Assembly: GCA_012033595.1 (NCBI GenBank) | Contig: JAAUQL010000003.1 | Location: forward strand, 1-64,000 | Direction: 5' to 3' | DNA: 64,000 nt | From: Cyclobacteriaceae bacterium | GTDB lineage: Bacteria > Bacteroidota > Bacteroidia > Cytophagales > Cyclobacteriaceae | Part shown: positions 1 to 9,157 of the stretch, in pieces | Position numbering within the stretch: position 1 is the first letter of the stretch | How the letters are laid out: every line of letters begins with the position of its first letter | The notes under the pieces: model-generated | Told to the model about the DNA's origin: nothing | The model's input: the letters and a program-made list of their open reading frames with translations, nothing else | Databases searched by the model: none | Translations under genes and position numbers: made by a program

Positions 1-101
1 TTTTAGCCATGACGTTTGTTTGTGTGGTAACATCAAACATCATAAACTTTAGCGAGGTGTCAAAGCCTCGCTATTGTATTATTCCAATAACCAACTCAAG
101 C
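1..101. other. Left-edge sequence of unknown origin beyond the end of the SusC fragment
   Basis: This stretch lies just past the premature stop of the SusC gene and does not read as SusC in any frame. On the plus strand a frame open from base 2 encodes FSHDVCLCGNIKHHKL and stops at 50-52; the CxxCGNxKH pattern faintly recalls the zinc ribbon of IS605-type TnpB proteins, but 16 residues are too few to assign. On the minus strand a short frame starting near base 26 is open to the edge. A mobile-element end or a rearrangement joint is possible; the sequence alone does not decide. Confidence 0.25.
50..73. repeat. Perfect 8-bp inverted repeat (hairpin) next to the SusC breakpoint
   Basis: TAGCGAGG at 50-57 and its reverse complement CCTCGCTA at 66-73 flank an 8-base loop. 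The hairpin lies about 30 bases past the stop of the truncated SusC gene. Read on the plus strand it is followed by a moderately T-rich stretch, so it could terminate a gene entering from the left. It could also be a terminal structure of a mobile element. Confidence 0.5.
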
Positions 102-1382
102 TTAAAAACTTTCCTCGGATGACAGTAATTTTTTATCAGTTCCATTGGCAATGGTTTGATTTTGCAAAGCCACAGGGTTGAAGTAATCAAACGAACCTTC
201 CAGTTGATAGTATCCACCAAAGGCATCATACCTTGGATCATCACTGGTAACCGGAGCTGTAGGATTGTAAATTGCTGCATACCGAAATGCTCCATTGTTT
301 GCATATTTTGCCTTATTTAAGGAACCCCCAATATTGGCACCCAATGTGAGCTTATCGTTTAGTGCTCTATGGGTCAAATTGATCCTGGTGTTGTATCGCT
401 CAAATCCACTGGGCGCCGAGATTCCCTCAACGTCACGGTAGTTCATGGAAATGCGAAAAGTCGTTTTATCACTTCCTCCGGAAACCGCCAAATTGTGTAC
501 CTGGCTGTATGCCGTCCTGGTCAATTCGTCAAACCATTCTGTATTTGCACCCAGATCTTGAGCACCAGGAATACCCTGGCTTTCCAGCTCAGATTTGAAA
601 GAGCGCCATTCATCTGGTGATAACACATCAGGAAGCCTGAAAGGGGACTCCGCAGTTACATAGCCATTGTAATCCACCTTGGACACTCCCTTTTTCCCCG
701 ATTTAGTGGTAACAATGATAACGCCATTCGCTCCCCTTGTTCCATATATGGCACCTGCAGATGCATCTTTCAATACATCCATTGATTCTATGTCATTAGG
801 ATCAACATTTCGAAGATCAGCACCAATCATCCCATCAACTACAATGAGAGGTCCGGAGTTGTTAGTGTTAAATGTTGAAAGTCCCCTCAGCCTAATGGCA
901 AAACCATCATTGGGGTTACTTCCTGCCCGTGCAATGGTAACACCAGCCACCTTACCTTGAATAAGTTGAGCGGGATCCTGCACGTTGCCCACCTGGAATT
1001 GTTCTTCGCCCACACTGGCCACTGCCGAGGTAATCTCCTTCTTTTCCTGTGTTCCATAGCCGATTACGACCACTTCTGAAAGGGCAGTAACATCAGAAAC
1101 CAGGGATACATCGATGACAGATTGGTTGCCTACGGCGACTTCCTCTGACACAAAGCCTACAAAGGAGAATGTAAGGATTGCGTCTTCGGGCACGCTTAAT
1201 GAATACTTTCCATCGATATCGGTAACCGTTCCATTGGAAGTACCTTTTACGACCACATTGGCACCCGGTATAGGATCACCTGTGCCCGTCTCTGCTACCT
1301 TGCCGGTAACAACTCTTTCTTGCCCAAACGAAATGGACACAGAAAAGAGCGCAATCATCGTAATGAGTAGTAAATTACGCAT
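102..1382 (-). pseudogene. SusC/RagA-family TonB-linked outer membrane receptor, N-terminal fragment
   Basis: This is the first 426 residues of a receptor family that normally has about 1000. SusC-type proteins are outer-membrane TonB-dependent transporters for glycans or peptides and usually work with a SusD lipoprotein. A signal peptide (residues 1-20, ending SFGQ) is followed by a carboxypeptidase-like regulatory domain (about 21-100). The plug domain (about 110-230) includes the family signature near IYGTRGANGVIIVTTKSG. The first part of the barrel follows, then the frame ends at SSEESF. All three minus-strand frames are closed between 71 and 104, so a one-base correction does not restore it. 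Most of the barrel is missing, so as it stands it is a pseudogene or one side of a rearrangement. No susD is visible. Confidence 0.85.
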
Positions 1383-1808
1383 AGTAAATTAATTAGGTTT
1401 AAAATAGATTAATTAGGTAACAAGCGAATACTTAATTTCTCATAAATATGGGTGCAAGTAATAACGTTGATAAATTATTGGGTGCACCGGGAGCTATCTA
1501 CAAGGCGAAGAAATACCTGCTCGTTAGTCTATGCATATTATAGATGTTTGATACAATTGTCAATGAAAAGCTTCGAAATAGTTTACGGAATCGTTTGCGT
1601 AACTTTCATTTTGATGCGATAAATTAAAAACATAGTGTTTTTAAGCGGATCACTTTGCAAAGTTTGCATTTAAGTGTGAAAAATACCTTTATTAAAATCA
1701 CGGAAAAAATGTTAATTTCTACGGTGGTAGTACTTCAAAAAAAATAGAACCTAAAGGGCTTCTGATATGGTTTTCGGACCTTAACGAGTTTCAGTTTGTT
1801 ACTAAAAT
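1383..1808. other. Intergenic region upstream of the SusC fragment
   Basis: These 426 bases between the SusC start and the end of the DUF2480 gene (both minus strand) are AT-rich and contain no convincing reading frame. The end near SusC carries an 11-bp direct repeat, annotated separately. I see no clear TAnnTTTG element on the minus strand. Confidence 0.6.
1388..1418. repeat. 11-bp direct repeat just upstream of the SusC start
   Basis: ATTAATTAGGT occurs at 1388-1398 and again at 1408-1418, a spacing of 20 bp from start to start, or about two helical turns. The copies lie 6-36 bp upstream of the SusC ATG. Same-face spacing next to a start is typical of a regulator binding twice, but no regulator gene is adjacent. 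Confidence 0.45.
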
Positions 1809-2321
1809 CTACTTTTTTGAAATTTTGTAAATAGGCACTGTGCTGCATGGCTCGCCATACATGATGCTATTTGCCAATGGCCTGAGCATGGCGGAGATGG
1901 CCACATAGGCCGATAAGGGAACGTCCAATTTGCTACAACCTTTTATTACTACCTTCTTGTCTTCATAGATTTTGAGGTCGATTTTGTCTAAAGCCCGTGA
2001 AAATAAGTGACTTTCGAGAAAGGCCAAATCCCCGAACACTACAGTAGCTGCATGGGGCTGGAGCTTAACTGCCAATAGCATATAGGCCCAACGAGGCACA
2101 ATGGCATCAGCCGAACAGATTATGGCCACATGTTTTCCCTGATATGCTACCCAGTCATGTGTTTGCAAAAAATGCCTGAATTCTTTCTCTTTCAGAATGA
2201 TGCCTTCGTACAAATTTTCGGCCATATCATAAAGCACCCTCTCGCCGGGGATATACAATGCTTCCAGGTCGATGGTGAGCAAGGTACTTTGCGCTACTCT
2301 GTTGACTATTTCATTTTCCAT
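1809..2321 (-). CDS. DUF2480 family protein
   Basis: A 170-residue cytoplasmic protein of unknown function, of the DUF2480 family found in Bacteroidota. It begins MENEIVNRVAQSTLLTIDLE, matching the conserved family opening, which is why the start at 2321 is preferred over an in-frame upstream start at 2372. There is no signal peptide or membrane segment. It lies 58 bp downstream of tsaB on the same strand and is probably co-transcribed, but the family has no established role that would explain this. Confidence 0.8.
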   Translation of the reverse strand: MENEIVNRVAQSTLLTIDLEALYIPGERVLYDMAENLYEGIILKEKEFRHFLQTHDWVAYQGKHVAIICSADAIVPRWAYMLLAVKLQPHAATVVFGDLAFLESHLFSRALDKIDLKIYEDKKVVIKGCSKLDVPLSAYVAISAMLRPLANSIMYGEPCSTVPIYKISKK

Positions 2322-2379
2322 ATGCAATATGTCGATTTGTGTTGAAGGAATTGATTTATGCTTACCAGCCAATCAATGC

Positions 2380-3072
2380 TTAAACCAATCTATTGACCGA
2401 TGGTTTTTTGGCTATGAAATCCTTGAGATAAAACGGCTCAAAATAAGCTATATCCTCAAATATGCCATCTTGAAATGCCCGCCATGCCAAATCTCCTACA
2501 TGGACAGCCGATGGCAGCACGTTGGGAATGAACACTGCGTTGGAATATTGTGACAACTTTGATACACATTTTGCAGACCCATTGCCAAAAAACAGCATTT
2601 TATGTTGCGTGAGCAAGTGATCAAAGGCGTGATCATCGATGATTTTGGCAGTAGTTGGTTCTATTTCGTCCAAATCCGCTTTGGTGACCATGCAATACAC
2701 CTCCATGCGACGGGCATCAATCATAGGGCAAAGCAAGACCTCTTCAAATTGATATTGCGAGACGCCCAATGCCATGGCTTTTAATGTATTGATGCTAATT
2801 AGCTTTGCCCCAATGGCATAGCAAATACCTTTGGCGGTAGAAGTACCGATTCGCAGTCCGGTGTAGGAACCTGGGCCTTTTGAAATGGCCACTGCCTGGC
2901 AGTCGCGGATAGCATAGCCGCTTGTCTCGAAAAGGTATTTGATGGACAAGGCAAGATATTCGGCGTGCGATTTGTCGACGTGAATGTGCTGAGACGAAAT
3001 CAAGCGGCCTGCATCATGCAAGGCAATAGAAGATGTGGAAGTGCTGGTTTCGATGCTTAATATTAAAGGCAT
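2380..3072 (-). CDS. tsaB: tRNA threonylcarbamoyladenosine biosynthesis protein TsaB
   Basis: TsaB is the non-catalytic partner that, with TsaD and TsaE, transfers the threonylcarbamoyl group to A37 of ANN-decoding tRNAs. The 230-residue product has the ASKHA-type N-terminus (LILSIETSTSTSSIAL) and the typical segment near residues 65-80, KGPGSYTGLRIGTSTAKG. Length is normal for the family. A terminator separates it from the S41 protease gene upstream, so it probably has its own promoter. The gene order tsaB-DUF2480 suggests a two-gene unit. Confidence 0.93.
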   Translation of the reverse strand: MPLILSIETSTSTSSIALHDAGRLISSQHIHVDKSHAEYLALSIKYLFETSGYAIRDCQAVAISKGPGSYTGLRIGTSTAKGICYAIGAKLISINTLKAMALGVSQYQFEEVLLCPMIDARRMEVYCMVTKADLDEIEPTTAKIIDDHAFDHLLTQHKMLFFGNGSAKCVSKLSQYSNAVFIPNVLPSAVHVGDLAWRAFQDGIFEDIAYFEPFYLKDFIAKKPSVNRLV

Positions 3073-3107
3073 AAAGTCTAAATGGTTTGGCCTTTTTCAG
3101 GAACAAC

Positions 3108-3136
3108 AGACCTGGTTTTTAAATCTTGTCAGGTCT
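3108..3136. repeat. 7-bp inverted repeat upstream of tsaB
   Basis: AGACCTG (3108-3114) and CAGGTCT (3130-3136) are perfect reverse complements separated by 15 bases. They lie between the tsaB start (3072) and the S41-protease terminator (3137-3160). They may belong to an extended terminator structure or be an operator for tsaB; the sequence does not decide. Confidence 0.35.
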
Positions 3137-3160
3137 AAAAAAAGCAACATCGCTGTTGCC
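3137..3160 (-). terminator. Intrinsic terminator of the rpmH-rnpA-S41 protease unit
   Basis: Read on the minus strand, GCAACA-GCGA-TGTTGC forms a tight stem-loop with a four-base loop (3144-3159), followed directly by seven T (3143-3137). It lies about 30 bp past the stop codon of the S41 protease gene. Confidence 0.8.
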
Positions 3161-3188
3161 TTCATTTTATTTTAGTATGTGCTATATT

Positions 3189-4850
3189 TTATTTTGCTGC
3201 CTTGGCCAATAGAGAATTGTATTCGCCCATGTCTTCCAATATTTCCACAGCCGCCCGTATCTGTACATCGTCATCAAAAGATGACTCAAAATTACCTTTC
3301 ATCAAATAGTATTGCTCTACGATGGCCTCTTCAAGGGCGCTTTTTACTTCGGATGAAAACTCCTGGAGGTCTTGCTCTTTGTTGTGCTGAACCTTTGATC
3401 TCAAATCCTCAATTTCATCTTTTATATTGTCATAGTATTTTTCTTTTTTAGAATAATTGGTCAACGTTTCGATGGTCTTTTCCACTTTGGTGGTGTAGTC
3501 GTACTCTTTATCCTTGAGCCATAGAACAAATTTTCCATATTCTTCATCGGATATCTTAAATTCTTTGGCCTTTGCAATTTCAGGGTGCTTGTAGTGGTAG
3601 TCGAGCGCATACTCAAATATCAACCCCTTGGAAATGAGGCTTATGGTGATCGGGGCAGGCAAAGGTTGCTCCACCTCCACATCCGGATCTACCCCCCCGC
3701 CATCGTAAACGAGCCTTCCGTTTCTGGTTTTAAATGAGGTTTTTAGCGAATCGGCAATGGTGCCTACACTGCCATCTTCGTTTCTCTGACTATAGTTGAT
3801 CGCCTGAATGCAGCGCCCGCTGGGAATATAGTATTTTGCTGTGGTAATTTTAAGTTGAGAATTGTAGGTAAGTGGACGGGTAGCCTGCACCAGTCCTTTA
3901 CCAAATGTCTTTTCACCAACCAGCACGCCTCTATCATAATCCTGAATCACCCCACTAACGATTTCAGCAGCGGAAGCACTCCTACTGCTGGTCAGTACCA
4001 CTATTGGAATATCTGTGTCGCTGGCTGCATTCAATGCATTGTAGGTTTTGTTCCAGTCGGTCACTTTGCCCTTGGTACTTACTATTTCCGATCCCTGGTT
4101 CACAAAAACATTGGCAACATTCACCGCTTCATTGAGCAGACCGCCCGGGTTTCCTCTCAGGTCAAGGACTATTTTTTGTGCACCGTCCTTTTTCAACTGA
4201 TCCAGTGCTTTTTTCACCTCTTTGCCTGCCCCTGTGGTAAAGTCGGATAGTTTGATATACCCCACACTGGGCGTGATCATTCCCGAATAAGGCACATTGT
4301 CGATGGTGATTTTCTCTCTTAGTATATCAATATCCATTTCATGGTCGGAACCATACCTTTTGATCACGACTTTCAGCTTGGTATTGGCTTGTCCTTTGAG
4401 CAACTGGCTTATTTCAGAGGTGTTCATTTTGGTCACATCCACCCCATCTACTTTTAGTATTTCATCGCCAATCTTTAGCCCTGCTTTGTAGGCAGGAAAA
4501 CCCTCATAAGGCATCATAATAATATTTTTTCCATTTCTATTGCCAATGATGGCTCCAATACCACCATATTCACCGGTGGTCATGGTCCGGTAGTCTTCGA
4601 TATCATCTTCGGGGATATAATTGGTGTACGGATCCAAAGAGGCCAGCATGGCATCAATGCCTGTCTTAATCAATTTGTTGGGATCGACTTCATCTACATA
4701 GTAGGCATTCACTTCTTTGAATAGTGTGGAGAAAATGTCGAGATTTCGGGTGATTTCGAAATAGCGCTCGTTGGGGTTATTAAAGGAAAACAAGGCTAAA
4801 ATGGCCACAAAGGCCAATATTGTAATAGGAATGCCAACTTTTTTCATCAT
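3189..4850 (-). CDS. S41 family C-terminal processing peptidase (Prc/CtpA type)
   Basis: A periplasmic serine protease that cleaves substrates near their C-termini. The 553-residue product has an N-terminal signal anchor (residues about 5-24) and a PDZ domain (about 85-170) that binds substrate C-termini. In the S41 catalytic core (about 190-360) the serine is S293 in SASAAE and the general-base lysine is K318 in FGKG. The 25-residue spacing between them agrees with plant CtpA (S372/K397). A charged helical C-terminal domain follows. Two ATG codons are adjacent at the start. It sits 13 bp after rnpA and ends in a terminator, so rpmH-rnpA-protease appear to form one unit. Confidence 0.93.
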   Translation of the reverse strand: MMKKVGIPITILAFVAILALFSFNNPNERYFEITRNLDIFSTLFKEVNAYYVDEVDPNKLIKTGIDAMLASLDPYTNYIPEDDIEDYRTMTTGEYGGIGAIIGNRNGKNIIMMPYEGFPAYKAGLKIGDEILKVDGVDVTKMNTSEISQLLKGQANTKLKVVIKRYGSDHEMDIDILREKITIDNVPYSGMITPSVGYIKLSDFTTGAGKEVKKALDQLKKDGAQKIVLDLRGNPGGLLNEAVNVANVFVNQGSEIVSTKGKVTDWNKTYNALNAASDTDIPIVVLTSSRSASAAEIVSGVIQDYDRGVLVGEKTFGKGLVQATRPLTYNSQLKITTAKYYIPSGRCIQAINYSQRNEDGSVGTIADSLKTSFKTRNGRLVYDGGGVDPDVEVEQPLPAPITISLISKGLIFEYALDYHYKHPEIAKAKEFKISDEEYGKFVLWLKDKEYDYTTKVEKTIETLTNYSKKEKYYDNIKDEIEDLRSKVQHNKEQDLQEFSSEVKSALEEAIVEQYYLMKGNFESSFDDDVQIRAAVEILEDMGEYNSLLAKAAK

Positions 4851-4863
4851 TGATTCAGTTTTT

Positions 4864-5235
4864 TTATGATTGGACTTTATTCAAACGAACTATAACTTGT
4901 TTTAGTTTATCATCGATCTCATTAAAGGACAACTTGGATTTGCTAATATAAATAAGCGCAATGGAAAGCGAAAGAGATTCGTTTTGAGCGGAATTCAAAG
5001 CATTTTTATTCAAGCGGTAAGCTTCGCGCATCCTACGGCGAACCAGGTTTCTATCGACGGCTTTTTTAAAATATTTTTTGGGGACAGTAAAGAGGACCTG
5101 GGTGCATGTTTCGCCGGTATTGGGGAGGTAGAAGGTTTTGAAAGGATACAGAAAAAAAGAGGAACCGTTTTCGAACAGTTCCTGAATGCTTTTTTTACTT
5201 CGTAGTATTTCATGCTTTTTTAGAGAGAAGCCCAC
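4864..5235 (-). CDS. rnpA: Ribonuclease P protein component
   Basis: RnpA binds the catalytic RNase P RNA and helps it remove 5' leaders from pre-tRNAs. The 123-residue product has the family's RNR motif in AVDRNLVRRRMREAYR at about residues 60-75 and the usual N-terminal LKKHEILRSKK. The start is GTG at 5235; I see no in-frame ATG nearby. It follows rpmH by about 40 bp, the near-universal order. The RNA subunit gene (rnpB) is not in the window. Confidence 0.95.
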   Translation of the reverse strand: MGFSLKKHEILRSKKSIQELFENGSSFFLYPFKTFYLPNTGETCTQVLFTVPKKYFKKAVDRNLVRRRMREAYRLNKNALNSAQNESLSLSIALIYISKSKLSFNEIDDKLKQVIVRLNKVQS

Positions 5236-5276
5236 TCTATTATCGTTATATGAATGCCTTGCAGCAGGGAAATCAA

Positions 5277-5435
5277 TTATCTCTTGTGCTTGCTTTCGTC
5301 AGATACGGTCAGTTTTTTTCTTCCTTTGGCTCTTCTGCTGGCCAAAACAGCCCTTCCGCTGGCGGTTGCCATCCTACTTCTAAAACCATGTTTGTTGGCT
5401 CTTTTTCTTTTTGAAGGTTGAAATGTTCGCTTCAT
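5277..5435 (-). CDS. rpmH: 50S ribosomal protein L34
   Basis: A 52-residue, very basic ribosomal protein beginning [20 protein letters not shown], with the [18 protein letters not shown] block that identifies L34. It ends [12 protein letters not shown], a short extension typical of Bacteroidota. It is the first gene of the rpmH-rnpA-S41 protease unit and has a good promoter 37-66 bp upstream. Confidence 0.97.
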   Translation of the reverse strand: MKRTFQPSKRKRANKHGFRSRMATASGRAVLASRRAKGRKKLTVSDESKHKR

Positions 5436-5471
5436 CGTATTATTTTAATTCTTATACACATAATTGGGCTG

Positions 5472-5501
5472 CAAAGGTAACAATCTTTTTTGATTTCCAA
5501 A
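5472..5501 (-). promoter_or_regulatory. Promoter of rpmH-rnpA
   Basis: On the minus strand TTTG (5501-5498) and TACCTTTG (5479-5472) are separated by 18 bases. This matches the Bacteroidota consensus of a -33 TTG and a -7 TAnnTTTG separated by about 17-23 bases. The -7 element lies 37 bp upstream of the rpmH ATG. Confidence 0.75.
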
Positions 5502-5570
5502 TACAGAAATAGAAAGCTTTTTTTTGATACTGTATGCTATTGGCATGTAGCCCATAGCTGTAAGCCGAAA

Positions 5571-6605
5571 TTAGAACTCGATCATTGCCTTCATCACCCC
5601 ATCTGCATAGTGATCTACCAGGTCAAACGCTTCTTTGGTTTGTTCAAATTTAAAGCGGTGGGTCATCATTTGCCTGGCATCAAACACTTTGTTTTGCATC
5701 ATTTCCAGCGTAGGTTCCAGGGCGTGATTTTGTCTTCTCACATTCACAAAGGTGATTTCCTTTCTCCTTCCTTTGTCTGCCGAAAGTTGCCAGTAGTCAA
5801 ATTCCGGTATGCCTATCATCATCAATTTTCCGCCCGGCTTCAACAAATCCAGGGCATTTTCCAGTGCTTCTTGTTTTCCGCAACACTCAAACACCACATC
5901 CAGCATGTTGGGCTCCAAGGCAGATATCTTTTCCACCACGTCTTCTTCATCAGGATTCCCGGCATATTTCACACCCAAAGACCGCGCTTTGTCTAATCTG
6001 CCCGCCACCTTGTCTGTCACATACACTGAACTGGCACCCTGGGCTACGGCCGGCAACAACACGCTCATACCTATGGGGCCAAACCCCAAAATGCCTACAC
6101 TGGCACCCTGCATAGGCACTGATTGCTTCACTGCATAAACACCAATGGCCAGCGGTTCCGATAGTGCCCCATCGTCGAGGTTCATGTCGTTTTCGAGCTT
6201 AAAACAGCTTGTCTCCGGCATAACGATATATTCCGACAAGCATCCTTCAGCCTGTCCGGGGCAACCCAAAAACAACAGATTTCTACAGGTATGAGGCCTG
6301 CCGGCTTCGCATTGATCGCAATGCCAGCATGGCATTGCGGGCTCAATGGCTATCTGATCTCCTGCTTTCACTCTGGTGACTGCCTGCCCGGTTTGTACCA
6401 CGGTACCTGCACCTTCGTGACCCACCGCAAAGGGATATTGAACCACTTGGCTCCCGATTTTGCCTGTGGTGTAGTAGTGGATATCTGAGCCGCAGACCCC
6501 TACCCGTTCCATTTTAATAAGCACATCGGTGTGGTTGATAATTTGTGGATCAGGCACTTCGATCATTTCCATCTGCCTTATGCCAGTCAATACCATTGCT
6601 TTCAT
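5571..6605 (-). CDS. Zinc-dependent medium-chain alcohol (sorbitol/threonine-type) dehydrogenase
   Basis: A 344-residue cytoplasmic NAD(P)-dependent dehydrogenase of the MDR family. GVCGSD holds the first catalytic-zinc cysteine and GHEGAG the histidine/glutamate pair. The structural-zinc cysteines are in CWHCDQCEAGRPHTC (about residues 90-104), and the Rossmann motif is GILGFGPIGMSV (about 165-176). The start at 6605 is chosen because the catalytic domain begins directly there; the upstream in-frame extension is unlike the family. The substrate cannot be fixed: sorbitol, other polyols or L-threonine are all possible. It is a single gene facing away from the peptidase gene at 6858. Confidence 0.85.
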   Translation of the reverse strand: MKAMVLTGIRQMEMIEVPDPQIINHTDVLIKMERVGVCGSDIHYYTTGKIGSQVVQYPFAVGHEGAGTVVQTGQAVTRVKAGDQIAIEPAMPCWHCDQCEAGRPHTCRNLLFLGCPGQAEGCLSEYIVMPETSCFKLENDMNLDDGALSEPLAIGVYAVKQSVPMQGASVGILGFGPIGMSVLLPAVAQGASSVYVTDKVAGRLDKARSLGVKYAGNPDEEDVVEKISALEPNMLDVVFECCGKQEALENALDLLKPGGKLMMIGIPEFDYWQLSADKGRRKEITFVNVRRQNHALEPTLEMMQNKVFDARQMMTHRFKFEQTKEAFDLVDHYADGVMKAMIEF

Positions 6606-6857
6606 CTGGTAGTATTTAAATATTGAGTGTAGTACATCGCGGTTATGCCGCCTTGGCTTACAACAGTATAAGCCGGTCAAAAATATCATTTTAGCAGCAT
6701 ATTGCCATATTAAACTCCCATATTTCGTTGCTATTGCCTGGTCAGTGATGTTGGTTCATTCATCGAAAATAAGCATCATAATTTCCTTCATAAAAAAGCT
6801 TGGATTAACTTTAAGCCATTATTTTACCTCATATTCATCATCATTAAATCTTTTAAA

Positions 6858-8914
6858 ATGGAATTACTAAAAAAATCAGCGATCCTGCTCCTTTTGGCTT
6901 GGGTATCAGTTGCCTGCCAGGACAGCAAGCAGGATGTGGAAACAAACTCCACTACGTCGCCATTCGACTACACTGCGGATAAGTTTGCCGACATTAAGAT
7001 ACTTCGCTATCAGGTACCAGGCTTCGACTCGCTTAGCCTGCAGAATAAAAAACTGGCTTACTATCTCTATGAGGCAGCATTGAGCGGGAGAGATATCATT
7101 TATGATCAAAACTACAAACACAATCTGCGTATAAGAAAAACCCTTGATGGCATTTTCAACAGCTATACAGGAGAAAAAACCGGAGAGGAATGGGAGCAAT
7201 TTGTCATTTACACCAAAAGGGTATGGTTTTCTAATGGCATCCATCACCACTACGCCACGACCAAACTCATACCTGGTTTTAGCGAAACCTACTTTTCACA
7301 ATTAGTGGAAAACACTGCTGAAGAGCAATTGCCGTTGGGTGGTGTGGATGGAAAACAAGGACTCATCTCCATGCTAACCCCCATACTTTTCGACCCTGCC
7401 GTGGCTTCAAAAAGGGTAAATCTAGAAGCCAACGCCGATCTGATCAAGACCTCAGCCAACAATCTCTACGAAGGTGTGAGCCAGGAAGAAGCACTTGCTT
7501 ACTATCAAAGTTTGAAAGTAGAAGGAGATACCACCCCTCCAATGTACGGTCTCAATTCTAAACTTGTAAAAGAAAATGGTAATATCGTCGAGCAGGTATA
7601 TCGGGTAGGCGGACTATATAGTGAAGCTATAGAGCGTATTGTCTTTTGGCTCGAAAAAGCCGTAGAAGTAGCCGAAACTCCGGAACAAAAAGAAGCGCTT
7701 CGATTGCTGGTGAAGTTTTATTATACCGGTGACCTCAAAGATTTTGATGCCTACTGCATCGCATGGGTAAAAGATACCAATTCGGTGATAGATGTGGTCA
7801 ATGGATTTATAGAAGTATATGGTGACCCACTGGGCTTTAAAGGGGCTTTTGAATCGGTCGTCTCCATGAAAGACCAGGAAGCCACACTGCGCATGAAATC
7901 GCTGGCACAAGAAGCCAAGTGGTTTGAAGAAAATTCACCTATCATGGATGAACACAAGAAAGAGGAAGTAAAGGGAATTTCGTACAAAGTGATCACGGTG
8001 ATAGTAGAAGGCGGTGATGCGGCTCCTGCTACTCCTATTGGCATCAACCTGCCCAATAGCAACTGGATCAGAAAAGAATACGGATCGAAATCCGTTTCTT
8101 TGGGCAATATTTTGGAGGCCTACGATGTGGCTTCTACCAGTGGGGCTGTAGATGAGTTTTATTATACAGACGAAGAAAAAGCCCGTGTGAAAGAGCACAG
8201 CAGTTTGGCGGGTAAGATGCACACTGCCCTGCACGAGGTAATAGGCCACGGTTCGGGACAGCTCGAAGCAGGGGTGGCCACTCCTGCTGAAACATTGAAA
8301 AACTATAGCTCAGCATTGGAAGAAACCAGGGCAGATCTGGTCTCTTTGTATTTTCTTATCGACCCAAAACTAGTGGAACTCGGACTGATACCGAGCATAG
8401 AAGTGGGCAAAGCGGAATATGATTCCTATATCAAGAATGGGTTGCAACTTCAGCTCCGCAGATTGGAAGAAGGAGCAAACGTAGAAGAAGCTCACATGCG
8501 CAACCGCCAATTGGTTGCGGCCTGGGTATATGAAAAAGGACAAGCAGAAAATGTAATAGAACGGATTGAGGAAAACAATAAAACCTATTTTGTGATCAGG
8601 GATTACGATAAACTGAGGGAGCTATTTGGCGAACTACTCCGTGAAGTACAACGCATCAAAAGTCAGGGAGACTTTGAAGCAGGGAAAAACCTGATGGAAA
8701 ATTATGGAGTAATTGCAGACCAGGACATGATGAAGCAGGTAAAAGAACGCTATGCCAAACTAAATTCTTCGCCATATTCAGGTTTTATCCAACCCAAACT
8801 AACCGCAAAATGGACGGTGAAGAAATCACGGACGTAGTGGTGGAGTACCCGACAGACTTTGCCGAGCAAATGCTGCGCTTCGGAAAAGAATATTCCTTTT
8901 TGCCTTACGAGTAA
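6858..8914 (+). CDS. Dipeptidyl-peptidase III-type (M49) metallopeptidase lipoprotein, frameshifted near the 3' end
   Basis: A zinc peptidase that removes dipeptides from short peptides, probably in the periplasm. The N-terminus is a lipoprotein signal with lipobox cysteine (WVSVAC, about residue 20). The zinc site is HEVIGHG (residues 459-465; a two-residue-spaced variant of HExxH typical of M49) and the second motif is EETRAD (488-493). The uncorrected frame stops at 8837 after KKSRT. One missing A in the run at 8807-8810 explains this: restoring it continues the frame as MDGEEITDVVVEYPTDF to a stop at 8914 and gives a 685-residue protein with the expected C-terminus. Transcribed alone, with a hairpin after the corrected stop. 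Confidence 0.88.
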
Positions 8915-8946
8915 AATTTTTGCTTCCCACTGAGGGAGCCATATTG

Positions 8947-8986
8947 CCCATGAGGTTGACCCAATATATTTGGGCAGCTTCATGGG
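8947..8986 (+). terminator. Long hairpin after the M49 peptidase gene
   Basis: The left arm begins CCCATGAGGTTG and the inner arm is CCCAA; the right arm is TTGGG followed by CAGCTTCATGGG. Together they pair over 17 positions with two G-T wobbles, one bulged A and a TATAT loop. A T-rich stretch (TATTTTAT) follows on the plus strand. It lies 32 bp after the corrected stop at 8914, so a terminator is the simplest reading; an intergenic repeat element is the alternative. Confidence 0.55.
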
Positions 8987-9157
8987 TATTTTATGCAGCG
9001 AAACATCCATCTTGTGCGCATAGCAAAAATGGAGAATCCCGTATCGTTGGAAGCGCGCTAAATGGAAGTTTTTTTTTAATTTTAACTTTTACATCCACTT
9101 GAGGGGGCTAAATATCTTTAAAAAGCGATTGGAACACCACACATTTTTATTTTGTTT

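Noticed and set aside
71-304. A 77-residue minus-strand frame overlapping the SusC gene near the left edge
   Set aside because: It is in another frame over the well-supported SusC barrel region, and its composition is unlike a real protein. It does not continue SusC after 102 beyond a few residues.
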